Shown: in pieces, positions 1-10,711 of the stretch
How the letters are laid out: every line of letters begins with the position of its first letter
Position numbering within the stretch: the first letter of the stretch is position 1
NCBI GenBank assembly: GCA_025769875.1
Contig: JAGFNK010000204.1
Location: forward strand, 1-64,000
Direction: 5' to 3'
Origin: Russula earlei
Lineage: Eukaryota; Basidiomycota; Agaricomycetes; Russulales; Russulaceae
Length of the DNA: 64,000 nucleotides
Notes under the pieces: generated by a model
What the model saw: only the letters and a program-made list of their open reading frames with translations
Database searches by the model: none
What the model was told of the DNA's origin: nothing
Translations under genes and position numbers: made by a program

Positions 1-244
1 GGTTGTGAATGATGGGAGCAACACAGACATCAAGTAGATAGAATTTAGGCACTTTTTTATAATAAATAAATCAATATTCCCATTTAGGAAAATTTTTAAT
101 GATCTTTGTCACAGTCTTCATAACTGGTTGTGACCTGTGACCTGAGCCATATCTCTTCTCTTCAGGGGGCTTGTGACGCGTGACTGAAGAGTTGGTCGTA
201 TTAGTACAGTAGTACTCAACGTACAGCCTCTTCCTCACTTTATA
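1..244. other. AT-rich upstream flank, no gene seen
   Basis: I see no coding sequence here. The stretch holds AT-rich DNA and some GTCACAG/TGACCTG motifs that loosely resemble the interior of the MITE at 3101-4173. The CRN start codon follows directly at 245. Confidence 0.4.
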
Positions 245-2947
245 ATGTCGAAGTTTTCGATCAGGATAGGGAAAGCGAAACCGAGCACCTCTCACCAGAT
301 CTCACCAGAACCGTCTTCGGGACCAGATATGCAAGTCGAGGCTGATGGAGAAATATTGCTCCTGTATTGGATACGTGGTACACGAGAGGGCTCATCAATT
401 CGAATGAAACGCAATCAAATAGTGGGCGACTTACTTACAGAGATAAGAAATCGGTCCCCGAATGTTTTCTCAAGTACCGACGAGTCTGAAATTGATATGT
501 ATAAAGTAAGAGTACTCTTTTGCGCGTCAAGCGTCCCCTAAATGACTCCAAGGTTCACATCCCATACAGCCGTGAGACTCAAACCCAAACGACAGTGGAT
601 GAAATTCCGTTGGAGGACGAGGACCCGTTGTGGATAACGGATGTATTATCAGACGTGTTCCCGGAAAAACCCTCGTTGAAGTATATCCATATCATCGTCA
701 AAATCAATGTCTCACACAGGTGTACGTCAAGTCTTCCTCTCACTCAATATCTTCGTCCCTTGTCCTGATGCCGTTTCATGTACATTATTCATTGCTTTAC
801 ACCACTCATGACTTTTCCTCGTCTACATTTCATCGCTTATTTTTCTGTCCTTGTCGTTCTTTGCTTACGCTTCTTGTTCCATTTCAATATGTCATCTCAG
901 TTGGCCAGGAACCACCTATCCTCGTTGAATTAACAAACGACGACGCCGTCGCATTCTTCAAGCTTCCGGATGCCAGATCCTTTGAAAGGCTTACCAATGA
1001 ACACTTGTCCAATAACAAGATTTGGGAATGTCGCGAGGTTGAAGTGCCACAGGCCTTGAGGGATTTTCGTGCTCACTTGACACGAAAGCGTTATGTGGCA
1101 AATGTCGTAAGATTTTTTATTTTCTTGAATTTGTGACCTTTGAATTGACTTGTCCTAGGATGCGGATCTCATCAGCTCTCTCCAACAGACCACAAATTTA
1201 TTCAGCGAGTTCTTTGAAGTTGGGCCCATTCCAGCCGGCACCGACGAGTACGAGATTGTGTCGTCAAACGAATTGGTCCACTACATATCGATCTTTCACA
1301 ATCCCGAAATTTCGCTCTTCGAGAATTTTTCCGACAAGAACGAGGCTCATGTACGCGCCCTTCTACTCAATTTTCTGGACATGATCAAGAAAGTTGGTGG
1401 TCGACATGGCTTGTAAGTGCATGCAACCATTTCGCACTTACAATGTCTAATTTGATATGATAAGTGGCAAGGCGTGGCCTCATCACCTTGTCGTCGAGAC
1501 GACAAACGATAAGAAGGTTCACAAGTACACACCAAAGAGCGACTTCTGTATGCTTATTGGAAACATCCCTCACCTCATCCTCGAGGTCGCATCCGAGCCA
1601 TCTGAAAGGGATAAATACCGGCTGCTCTTACAAGCATCGTGCCTTGCTCGCATTCTCAATAAGCTGCGGACACCAAATGCTATACCGGTCATCGTCATGG
1701 CCCTTTGTATCGACAATTCGTTTCGTGCTGTCCAATATCTGCTTCAGCCTGACGAATTGACAACAAAGGTATAAACTCGTCATTCAACTGGCTCCCAACT
1801 GATGCACCGTGGTTCAGTATATCAACCAAACATATGATCTACGTATAGCTGAACAGTGCTTCCGATTCGTATTTCAACTTTACAACTTCGCCTCCCAAGC
1901 AAAACGGGCAAATGGCACTCTTCTCAACCCTGACGGTCGCCTACAGGCTGCCAAAGATAAAATAAATGCGTATCGTTTGGATACGATTACCTCAAAAGGA
2001 AAGGGCCATAAGCGAGAACGAGAAGATGACACCTCAGATAATCGTCGTCCACCTGCCCCTGGTGGTGCGCAAGACTGCTTCGACAATGTTTCGGTGCACA
2101 AGAACCTTGCTGCTGCTGGATACGAAGTTGAGGAAGTGAATGTAGGAGGACTCACGTTGTTAACCCCGGTAAGTAACAACAACTTTCGCGCCCCTTCAGA
2201 ATATGTATCTCATGTTTATCAAAGCTAAAGCCCTCTATGCGTCCAGCCACATCGCGCAGTGGACTGTCGGTCGTTCTCAAGATTCTCAGCGATAGCAGTG
2301 GCGACGAACTCGAATTCCTGCAATACCTCAATGGTATCAAGGAGCCTGCGAATCGCACGATTCCTTTGCTCGAGGTCATTCGCCTCGACATTGGAAAACA
2401 GGTAATTGTTCTACCCTGGAGATCACCCCTCCATGAAGTACTACTATTTCGCCGGTGTCCCGGTCCCGACGACGTCGTATCGCTTTGTGCCCAATTCATA
2501 GAGGGTGTTTCATTCCTGCACAACCACAAAGTCGCTCATCGTGACCTGAAGCCGGGGAACATTGTCGTCGATCTCAAACACCGGCTACCATAATTATCAA
2601 TAATCGACTTCAACCTGGCTGAATTCGTCGAAGGTGAGGAAACGATGGTCGAGGGGTGGTGTGGGACACCGCCATGGATCGCACCCGAAGTCGGAACGAA
2701 AGACGGATCGGCACAGTGGTACAGCCCCATCCTGGCTGATCGGTGGGCTTGCGGAGAGATGATAAGGTACTTTGCACAGTATACGCCGTCTCCTAACAGA
2801 AGACAGGATCTTGTGGCACTCGCGGAACCACTTCTCCACAAGGATCCCAGAGCGAGACCGTCGCTTAGCAGCCTCAAAATCAATACAATGACGAAGCGAA
2901 GATTGGAAGCAGATCAGGAGGAGCCCCTGCCGAAACGGCGCGGTTGA
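245..2947 (+). pseudogene. Crinkler (CRN) N-domain plus protein kinase, with premature stop
   Basis: Seen: the splice model 245-505, 553-721, 901-1106, 1159-1412, 1465-1768, 1818-2168, 2225-2947 keeps one frame for 756 codons, with GT-AG introns of 47-179 bp. Residues ~30-125 match the ubiquitin-like Crinkler head (WIRGT, KRNQIVGDL, LSDVFPEKP, IHIIV). A charged middle region follows. The kinase is about residues 515-755, with VVLKIL lysine, HRDLKPGN catalytic loop, DFN in place of DFG, GTPPWIAPE and DRWACG. The reading frame is broken once, by TAA at 2591-2593 (codon 638) between the HRD and DFN motifs; the paralogue at 34542 has CAA there. Known: CRN proteins are effectors or intracellular conflict proteins, and some carry C-terminal kinases. 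Inferred: the truncated 637-residue product lacks the metal-binding DFN loop and is probably not an active kinase. Confidence 0.8.
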
Positions 2948-3098
2948 ACCGGTGCATTTGCCTCAGTATTTCCTCGGTCCTACCCCACGAACTCACCGCA
3001 CCTTGACCCGGTTTGCTACAGGCACCACATAATGTTTTGCGAGTGCCTCTCGGGAGCGCGCGGCTGGCGAAGGGGTCGCTTCAGTTTTCCATACCTTG
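2948..3098 (+). repeat. 3' flank of CRN gene, duplicated at 35286-35440
   Basis: This non-coding stretch after the CRN stop is nearly identical to the DNA after the second kinase copy (shared blocks such as CTCAGTATTTCCTCGG and GAGTGCCTCTCGGGAGCG). It shows that the duplication extended about 150 bp past the gene. The similarity ends where the MITE begins. Confidence 0.75.
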
Positions 3099-3100
3099 TA

Positions 3101-4173
3101 CTGTACCAATTAAATCAATTCGTCGGTCACAGGTCACAGGCCTACCTGATTTGACTGAAATGTCACAAATGTCACAGGTCCCAGAGCCAAGTGACGAAAC
3201 CATATTTTGGTCACAAAAATGCTTTCAAAAAGTCCTAATGCTTTCAAAAAGTCCTAAAATTTTTAAAAATTGCTCAATGGCATTTTCTGATGACGAAAGT
3301 CTCCGTTGGAATAGATAGTACTATTTTATCATCATTCCACGTCCAATCCATCAGCATCATCATGGCAGCAGATGTGCGAGGATTACAGTATGGCAGGCCA
3401 CAGAACCACGTGCGGAAATGCAATGCAACACGACGTGACGCCTCCTCTCCTTTGCCTTAGCTCGCCCACCCCTTGCCACCAACCGCACACGCAAGTCACC
3501 TCCCTCGCGCCCAACATCAAGCCCTTGCCACCGACCACGCATATGCCACATGCCCGCAAGACTCGATTCCAGGCCGTTCGCCACTGACCGCATGCCGATG
3601 ATCTCACACCCGCACCCTGACGTCAAGACCTTGACCATATTGCCCAGTCCTCGCCACCAACCATGCCACGCATGCCATGCCCCAGCATACTCGACATGTG
3701 TTCACATCTCAAAGCCTTTCATGACCTGCCTCAACTGCCTTGACCAGTCTCGATTCCCTTTCATGGCTCTCCCTTCCTTTCATGGTCCTCTGATTCCTTT
3801 CATATTCTCCTTTGTACTGTCCTATACATAAACACCCTAGTTACTCTGTAGTAGCGCAGTGAATAAGGATCCCTCTTTGCAGGCCCAATCACCCCTTCCT
3901 GAGAAAAGCAAGAAGCCTCAATAGTCACGCAAACCACTTGCTCCCCCCCCCTTCTCTCCTCTTTCTGCTTCCAGGTCAGCATGATTCACACAGTCCCCAG
4001 ACTCACTACAGTACAGCGTTGCGACACAGTTGAAATTATGCAAAATTCCAAATTTTGTAACCCTGACGAAAACTTTTTGCAGGTCACAACAAAATACCCA
4101 ACCTGACGAAACCATTATTTCGTCAGGGAGGTCACAGGTCACACAGGGTGATGAATTGATTTAATTGGTACAG
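3101..4173. mobile_element. 1.07-kb non-autonomous TA-flanked MITE
   Basis: The ends form a perfect 21-bp terminal inverted repeat beginning CTGTACCAATTA (3101-3121 and 4153-4173), and TA dinucleotides flank both sides (3099-3100, 4174-4175). No transposase is encoded; the interior is C-rich with many short ACCACC/GCATGCC runs. A 19-bp motif containing GCTTTCAAAAAGTCCTAA is tandemly repeated near 3222-3258. TA duplication with such TIRs fits a Tc1/mariner-type MITE. It sits exactly where CRN 3' flank meets F-box interior sequence. Confidence 0.75.
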
Positions 4174-4175
4174 TA

Positions 4176-4293
4176 TACGGAATTCAGCTCCTCGATATTC
4201 CAAGTTCACTGTTGGAAAGAGTCGCAGCAGCGATGCAGAAGTCATTCCCAGGGGCTATCAAACGTCATGATTCAGGCCAACAGACAGTGATGC
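4176..4293 (+). pseudogene. F-box gene fragment, left piece
   Basis: About 110 bp match the F-box gene interior at 41287-41400 (shared GATATTCCAAGTTC and GGAAAGAGTCGCAGCAGCG). Upstream coding sequence including the F-box is missing, and the fragment stops at the Copia LTR at 4294. It continues after the Copia element at 9191 but with about 690 bp of gene sequence absent. Confidence 0.7.
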
Positions 4294-4545
4294 TGTTGGA
4301 GCTATAAGGATGATAGCTCAGTCTTGTGTGTAAAAGACTATATTGGTTAGTTATCTAACCTATAGGGATGATAGCTATGTACAGCATTGGCTTTAAAGGA
4401 GTGTAAAGGAATGTGTAGTACTGACCTCAGTCTTGTGTGTAAAAGACTGAGGAAACTAAACATGATAACTAAATTATTCTAATTATTTACATGTACGGTC
4501 CGGATTGTCCATTGCACGTGGCACTTAGTGGCTGCACATCCAACA
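4294..4545 (-). repeat. copia-1 3' LTR
   Basis: A 252-bp LTR that starts TGTTGGAGC and ends ATCCAACA on the plus strand. It contains the motif TCAGTCTTGTGTGTAAAAGA twice and ATAGCTATGTACAGC. It is closely similar to 8533-8764 and 59706-59955. Confidence 0.85.
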
Positions 4546-4858
4546 CTGCCCCCTCAGACTGAGTGGTGCACGTTTACTCCTCCCATCTCCATTGCGAAAC
4601 CTTTGTGCTTCTCAGCAGCTGGGACCTCTTTTTCAATACATCAGTTTCTTCCTCTTCTGATGGGGTGTAGGCAAGATTGGTCCCCTGCAAGTTGACTGCT
4701 GCAAGAAGTGGTGTTGTGCCTCAGTATGTTTGGTGCAGTCATGGAATTTGTGGTTCCTGCTGGATGGCGATGGTCGACTGGTTGTCGATGTGAGGGTTGT
4801 GAGGAGATGGGTATCTTGACCCAATCCGGTGAGTAGTTGCCTCAGCCTTGTGGCTTCT

Positions 4859-6091
4859 TCAGTGGCATGTGTGTCCTGTGGTGTGCTCTGCCTCAGTGCT
4901 CAAGGGTGCAACTGGCGGCTCCAGTTTATGGCCCCACTTGTCAACATGAGGATGAAGTCCAAAGTGGGCTTTTCTGGTCCAGTCGGGGTTGACATATCCA
5001 ACCAGGATTGGCTGGGTGCCGGAGTTGCGCTGGAAGGTCGGGTGATGATTGCTCGTACCTTGAGCATACTGGGTCACGTGTTTGCGTGTGCATTGATGGT
5101 TATTCCCTGGGCACGCTCTCAAGAAAGTCTCGTCCATCAGTCCTCCGTTTAGGTAGGCAGACTTGATGTCCATATGATGGGCTTCCAAACTTTGTTCTGC
5201 AGTGAGGGCCAGGGTGCAAGGGAGTGCCAGTCTTTTGACGGCACGACTTTGTTGGGCTTGTTGCTCTTGACTTAGGTGAGTCCCAGTGTGATAACACGGG
5301 CCTGCTGCATCTCTGTTCTTCGGACGCGGCATGCTTTTGAGTACACTAGTGTTTTCAGACACGCGTTTCTCCTCGTTGCGTGCCTTTTCCCACTCTGCAG
5401 AATCTGCACAGGCTGTTGCCTCAGCATAGGGCTTGGGGTTGGTGGTCATATCTTTATGTGCCGCTTTTCCCTGCTCAGTACATTTCATTCATTGCTCATG
5501 CGGGATGGCAGAATGGTGAGCGTCCTTGTTGCGGACGGGTGCACACATGGCACATTCTGGTTGTCTGGCAGTGGACTGTGCAGGTGAGTTCCCCACTTTG
5601 TGAACTGTGGGTTGTGCTGACATAGTTTCAGGCTGGATGTGCAGAGCCTCGTCCATGTTGGTGGTTTGCAGTTCAGCATGCAATGCCTGTTCCGCTTCCA
5701 CATGGTCCGGCTCCTCCACTTCATCACCATGGTCAGGTGTGAGCACACATGTAGTGCGCTTTGGCTGTCCTGTGGTGGATTGCAAAGGTACGTTTTCTGC
5801 CTTGTAACTTGTAGGCTGACTATGTGGTGCTGCAGGCTTGACAGGTAGGGCATCGCCTGCTCCAACGCTTTGCAGTTTGGCATGCAGCACCTGCTCCACA
5901 TTGTCCACCTGTTTCAGGCTGGATGGGCAGAACCCTGCCTGCTCTGACACCTTGCAGCTTTGCATGCAGTGGCACTTCTGCGCTGTCCGCTGGTTTCGCC
6001 TTCTCCGCCCCCTCAATCCTGCTCTCCTTTCCCCATCCCTGGCGCTTTCAGCTGTGTCATCAAATTTGAGGATCACGTGCTCAATGCGCAA
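4859..6091 (-). pseudogene. copia-1 pol: linker, RT and RNase H remnant
   Basis: Two abutting minus-strand open frames (6091-5489, then 5488-4859) read through a repetitive linker (two copies of a module ending PAQSTARQPE / LQSTTGQPKR) into RT starts (YAEATACADSAEWEKA, then MDIKSAYLNGGLMDE). They then jump within ~12 residues to the RNase H region (LVGYVNPDW, PLSTEAEH). The RT palm with its YVDD motif is absent. A TGA separates the two frames; copia-3 has a sense codon there. Reverse transcription by this protein is not possible. Confidence 0.75.
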
Positions 6092-7797
6092 TGTGGGGCC
6101 CCTTCATCGAATATGATGTCGCAGGGTTCAGGGATGTGGGGGGTGGTGTGATGTGCAGGCTTGTACACCTGATGGTTATATGTGTGGCCTGGAAACGTGT
6201 GCACCAGCGACCTTCGGGTCAGCTTGGTGAGTCTCTTCTCCGGGGCGTGCATGGACGTGCGCGTTCCAAGGATGTGTGGCCGAGAGGGGTTGGGGTTGTC
6301 CCCGCTCCATGCCTCTTCGAGCATCAAGTCATCCAAGGTGTGCGTGGACAGTTTTGCGTCTGTACGCATTGCCCGGACCCTATTAAGAGGTGTCCGGGTC
6401 ACGTGTTCTGCGACTTTGATGTGTTGTGGCATACCCGGGGTGTTAATTTGATGCATGCATCCCCTTTCAGCTAGGGATGTTTGTGCTTCTTGCCCGGTGT
6501 GATCGCCCCCTCCATTCATACAGGAGGTCTTCAAGCGTTGGCTGGTCATGGGCTCAACGCACGTGGTGTATGGTTGGGGGTGCTGGGGTGCTTTTGACTT
6601 GCACTTCAGCCCGCCAGCATGTTCCCATGGTTCCATTTTTGCCCAGTCAGAAAGCTGGGGTGTTCTAGTAGGTGGTTTCCCACATGTGTCTGAGAGGTCC
6701 CGGTCTAACACGGTGTCAGCACGCGTTTCTGGTGTCTTCAGGGTCTCGCTTGTTTCTATGCCTTTGACCATTTCTTTTTGTAGCATTTGTGTTGCATGGT
6801 TGGAAGCTGAGTGTCCGACGCATTGGTGCCAAGTGTCGAGGGAGGCCTTGGAGGCCATTGTGCATGCGGTAAGGGCAGCTTCAAATTTGTGGCTGCCTTC
6901 CGTGAGGGATTGGTCTAGCATCACTGTGCGCACTGACTCAGGTTTGGCTGTTTGCATGGCCATGATGTACAAGCTTTCATGTAATGTTCCCTCACATATC
7001 AATTGGTTCTTGTCATATATTCCACATGTCTCTCCCTGGAATTGCACTGCCACCCCACGTTGGATGAAATGGGAGACCGATAAGAGGTTCCCTTTGAGGT
7101 CTGGGATGTACAGGATGTCACAGAGTAATGTGATACTCCGTGCACCATTTGTGTGCATCTGGACTCGTATTTGCCTGGTTCCGGTGGCAGTTATGGCACT
7201 ATTGTTGCCTAAGGCAACTAGAATGGGTGATGTGAGTGGGGTGAGGTGTATGAACTAATCACAATAGGATGTCATGATGCGCGAGGTTCTAGAGTCGAGG
7301 AGCCAGCTGTCTCTGAGATCGGCGGCTCGGAGCTGCTCCTGAGTTGTGGCCGCACGGATCAGCTCATCTACAACTGCCTGATATAATAAGGTGCTGTCAT
7401 GTGGAGTTGGGATGTATGCGATGGTGGTGCTGGCTGGTGGCTGGTCTGCGTGCATCGCTGGTATGTTGGGCACGCTTGTGCCAGTCCTAGCAGGCGTGGG
7501 CATTGCTGCATAGTGCACGCTCATGCCAGTCATAGAGGGCATGGGTGTCACTGTGTTGTGCATGCTCATGCCAGTTGCAGTGGGCGTGGGCATCGCTGGG
7601 TTGTGCGTGATTGTGCCAGTCCTAGCTGCTGCTGCTTTGTCCTCTGGTTTTCTGTGAATTTTCCAGCATTTGTATGTATTGTGCCCCCTGCATCTGCAGT
7701 GAGTGCACTTCGGTGTGCGTTTCTCATTCTGCACCTCCTGGTCCATTCTCATTTGGGCTGCCTTTGCATGGTGAGGTGTGGCTGTGTCATTGGTCAA
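6073..7797 (-). pseudogene. copia-1 zinc knuckle, protease and integrase remnant
   Basis: The frame at 7797-7255 has a CCHC zinc knuckle (CTHCRCRGHNTYKC) and a protease site altered to LLDSRTS, where copia-3 has LLDSGAS. It then stops. The frame at 7158-6073 (361 codons) keeps the GAG-pre-integrase HQCVGH motif and collapsed pieces of integrase: the SDxGGEY catalytic block has become MNGGGDH, and AERxxRTPLxRVRAM and HAPEKRLTK are still readable. Sizeable catalytic-core segments are missing without closing the frame. Confidence 0.75.
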
Positions 7798-8463
7798 TCA
7801 GATCCGACACTCCTTGTGGAGGATGTGGTCCGTGACGTGCTCAGCTGTTAGATGGCTGGGTGGCATCGAGTGGAGGGTGGCCTTGAGTTTGGCCAGCTTT
7901 TCCGGTAGCGCAAGAATTAGCATCCAGATGAGGACTTTCTCATCTATTGGGTAACCAAATTTCTTGAGGGTTCGGGTGGCATGTAGCTGTTGTAATATCT
8001 GGGGAGCCATGGGTTCCATTTCAGTGAATGTAGCCTGGTATAGGTCTGTCAGCAGGTGTGCAACGCATTGCTCGCCCTTTCTGGCAAAGTGCTTTTCAAG
8101 TGTGTCCCAAGTGTTTTTGGCTCCAGCAATGCCTAGGGCAGTGTTGAGAGCGTGCCCATTTAACGTGAGTAGAATGTGGGCATGTGCATCACAATCTCTC
8201 TGCTCCCAGTCGGCAAAGCTGCTTGGGTCATTGCTGGGGTCCAGTTTTGAGTATGTCCCTTTTATGATTTTCATTAAATCATTTGCTTTGAATACTGCCT
8301 CTATATTTGCTTTCCATTGTGCGTATGCGACTGTACCACCTTCGAAGAGTGGTCTGTTGTAACAATGTTGGCTGCCCATGTAATTTTTTCCCGCAGCTCC
8401 TATGGTGGGAGCATGGCTACCTCTCGAGGGCGCGACGTTTGCAGTTGCTGTGGGGGTGCTCAT
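7798..8463 (-). pseudogene. copia-1 Gag
   Basis: A 221-residue frame encodes a Copia Gag (UBN2/DUF4219-like): YNRPLFEGGTVAYAQWKANIEAVF, WEQRDCDAHAHILLTL, AGAKNTWDTLEKHF. It ends at a TGA where copia-3 reads CAA and continues into the zinc-knuckle region, so Gag and its nucleic-acid-binding part are separated here. Start chosen at ATG 8463, 70 bp inside the element from the 5' LTR. Gag would form the cytoplasmic virus-like particle. Confidence 0.75.
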
Positions 8464-8514
8464 GGCATTTTGTTATGCAATTTGGAAGCTGGTGGGAGTT
8501 CGTGATGTCAGGGA

Positions 8515-8532
8515 CGACCAGGTCTCATAATC
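8515..8532 (-). other. copia-1 primer binding site matching tRNA-Met anticodon arm
   Basis: The bases next to the 5' LTR read GGTCTCATAATC on the plus strand, which is the typical anticodon stem-loop of elongator tRNA-Met. The element's sense strand is therefore complementary to an internal part of a tRNA and not to its 3' CCA end. Drosophila copia and yeast Ty5 are known to prime from cleaved half-tRNAs. Confidence 0.6.
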
Positions 8533-9190
8533 TGTTGGAGCTATAGGGATGATAGCTCAGTCTTGTGTGTAAAAGACTATATCGGTTAGTTATCTAACCT
8601 ATAGGGATGATAGCTATGTACAGCATTAGCTTTAAAGGAGTGTAAAGGAATGTGTAGTACTGACCTCAGTCTTGTGTGTAAAAGACTGAGGAAACAAATG
8701 CGATGACTAAATTATTCTAATTATTTACACGTACGGTCCGGATTGTCCGTTCGCGCGGCACTTACACGATGGGCAGGAAGGGATAAGTCGACTCTGCTTA
8801 TAGTCAACTCAGTGGATAATAAAAGTAAAATATTTCAAGTGCTGAGTAGGCTCTGTTGTGGCCACAAATTATATTACATAAGTAATGACCTTAGTTGAGC
8901 ACGAAAAATGTGACAAAAAAGGTTAAATATGGAGAGTCTACTCATTCCGGCACAACTTTTAGCCAGGCTAGGGTAAATGTTGTGCCGGAATGAGTAGACT
9001 CTCCATATTTAACCTTTTTTGTCACATTTTTCGTGCTCAACTAAGGTCATTAGTTATGTAATATGATTTGTGGCCGCAACAGAGCCTACTCAGCACTTGA
9101 AATATTTTACTTTTATTATCCACTGAGTTGACTATAAGCGGAGTCGACTTATCCCTTCCTGCCCGTCGTGTTAGCGGCTGCACGTCCAAC
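8533..9190 (-). repeat. copia-1 5' LTR, split by a foldback element
   Basis: LTR bases 8533-8764 continue at 9174-9190 (GCGGCTGCACGTCCAAC) after the 406-bp insertion and its TTA duplication. The last base of the LTR terminus (TGTTGGA in sense) is changed. Confidence 0.8.
8765..9170. mobile_element. 406-bp foldback MITE with 3-bp TSD
   Basis: Two arms of 192 bp each (8765-8956, 8979-9170) are inverted copies with only about five mismatches and a 22-nt loop. The ends read CACGATGGGCAGG / CCTGCCCGTCGTG, and the target TTA is duplicated on both sides (8762-8764, 9171-9173). It encodes nothing. A TWA-type 3-bp duplication suggests mobilisation by a PIF-Harbinger-like transposase, which is inference. 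Confidence 0.85.
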
Positions 9191-10043
9191 GAAATCAGGT
9201 GCCGAGAGTCAGACTGGCTGCTTTCGACCATGGCTCAGGTCTGCCATTCATCCTTACCCCCCTTCTCCTTGGAAGAGCTTGCCATCAGGGATGATCTTCC
9301 GCGTACACGACAACTCCATTGGAATGACGAAATGGAAAGCACACAATGGCTAAACCTTTTATATTCATTTGTCGGTGTGACGGACTTGTACCTATCCAAA
9401 GACGTTCCCCTCCAAGTAGGGCACGCCCTGCAAGAGTGTGACAGGGAAAGGGTAGCAAAAGTGCCACCTGCTCTACTAAATATTCTCTTGGAGGGTCTCA
9501 GGCCATCGGGACTTGATCGGGGAGACCTTGGGCAGTTCGTTGCTGCAAGACAGCTCTCCGGTCACCCTGTGGCCGTCCTTCGTTGGGGACCAAGAATTTC
9601 AACGACGGATCAACGAACGCCCTTTCCCTGACAACGTTTGGTTTCATCTGCGTAATGCCTATCATTCTCTGCTACACCTGCTGTTTGACTTGAGAAACCT
9701 CGGTCACAGTACTCCTGCTCCCATTAACTGCTCGTCTCTTTTTTTCATGTCTTAAACCCAATATAGGGATTGACGTCCATATCAACTGGACAGTGGTCTC
9801 AATCACTCCGGGAGATACGCCGCATCGTGCTGAATAAACAAAGCGAAAAGTCAAAGTCAGTCGAGGTCCACTATGCCTGACCTGAGGATGGTAACTTGGG
9901 ATCTCTCTAGCCTGGGAATGGATGATGCCCTGCCTTTTAATCCCTATTCTGGCTTACATCGACCATGCTACTACAAGGCACTGATGCGGACACCTTGATC
10001 CCCCATATGCACATCATAGTGTCTTGTTTCTTCATGAATGCAG
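9191..10043 (+). pseudogene. F-box gene fragment, right piece with 3' flank
   Basis: The frame to about 9631 matches the F-box protein C-terminus encoded at 42093-42516 (ESDWLLSTMAQV, ESTQWL, DLYLSK, HALQE, AARQLSGHPVA), with many substitutions and a shifted end. The 3' flank to 10043 also matches 42520-42935. Copia-2 is inserted in this flank. Confidence 0.75.
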
Positions 10044-10569
10044 TGTAGAAACTATACAGTTTATTGAGGATATGGAAGGATTGTTTTGAGTGAGTGTATG
10101 CGGTGTCCAAAGAGACCTGCACATTGGCACATGTGAGAATCACTGAATAATGTAACAACTGTACTCAGTGACTCGCGCGCGTGAGCAATCACTATAGATA
10201 TATATATTTACCTGAATAATGTAACGACTGTACTATTCAGGTATGAGCTTTATGGAATGTAAGGAACGATAAGTAAGTGGGGACGCACCTCAGTGACTCA
10301 TGCATGTGAGCGATCACTGAGGGGCAAGGGTAAACTATCTACTCATTTAAGTAGGCAGGAGGTAAATGAATGATATCCAAATGATGGAACATCAGTTGAG
10401 CCAATCAACATCTACATTAATTAACTAGACTAGGTACGAACTGAGTGTAAATAACTAGTTCTACTCAGAGATGCTAAAAGGGGTCCTGGTATATGTGTCG
10501 AGTGAGGGGATCCCTCACTTGGCCTCGTGCGCTTGCAATTGAGCTCACTCGTGGTCAGGAATCATAACA
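10044..10569 (-). repeat. copia-2 3' LTR
   Basis: 526 bp, TGTAGAAAC to AATCATAACA on the plus strand, highly similar to 15033-15556 with scattered substitutions. It contains a TATAGATATATATA block and a repeated CAGTGACTCxxGCxxGTGAGC motif. Confidence 0.9.
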
Positions 10570-10711
10570 CTCCCCCTTGCTTTGCGAACAGGCCGAGTCC
10601 CTTCGCAAAGTGTTTGACCTTCACTGAGGGAAGTGCCTTGGTGAGGGCATCGGCGAGCATGTCATCTGTTGGACAATATACAAGTCGCGCAGACCCCTGC
10701 TCAATGACCCA

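Larger units (their letters stand above)
4294..9190 (-). mobile_element. copia-1: degraded Ty1/Copia LTR retrotransposon
   Basis: Two ~250-bp LTRs bound the element (4294-4545 and 8533-9190, the latter interrupted by a 406-bp foldback insertion). A purine-rich tract on the minus strand abuts the left LTR, so transcription runs right to left. Gene order on the minus strand is gag, zinc knuckle, protease, integrase remnant, RT/RNase H remnant, as in Copia. No target-site duplication is seen (GATGC on the left, GAAAT on the right). The flanking F-box copy has lost ~690 bp at the insertion. A second family member starts at 59706. Confidence 0.85.

Noticed and set aside
1..200. Truncated copy of the 3101-4173 MITE
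   Set aside because: Only short GTCACAG/TGACCTG words are shared; no TIR is present.
71..295. Minus-strand frame over the CRN start
   Set aside because: It overlaps the CRN first exon in antisense and has no domain or sensible composition.
5276..7258. Long plus-strand frames across copia-1
   Set aside because: They mirror the minus-strand pol codon bias; LTR orientation and motifs prove the minus strand is coding.
7399..7851. Plus-strand Cys/His-rich frame
   Set aside because: It is the antisense shadow of the copia-1 zinc-knuckle/linker region; its Cys pattern does not fit a known finger.
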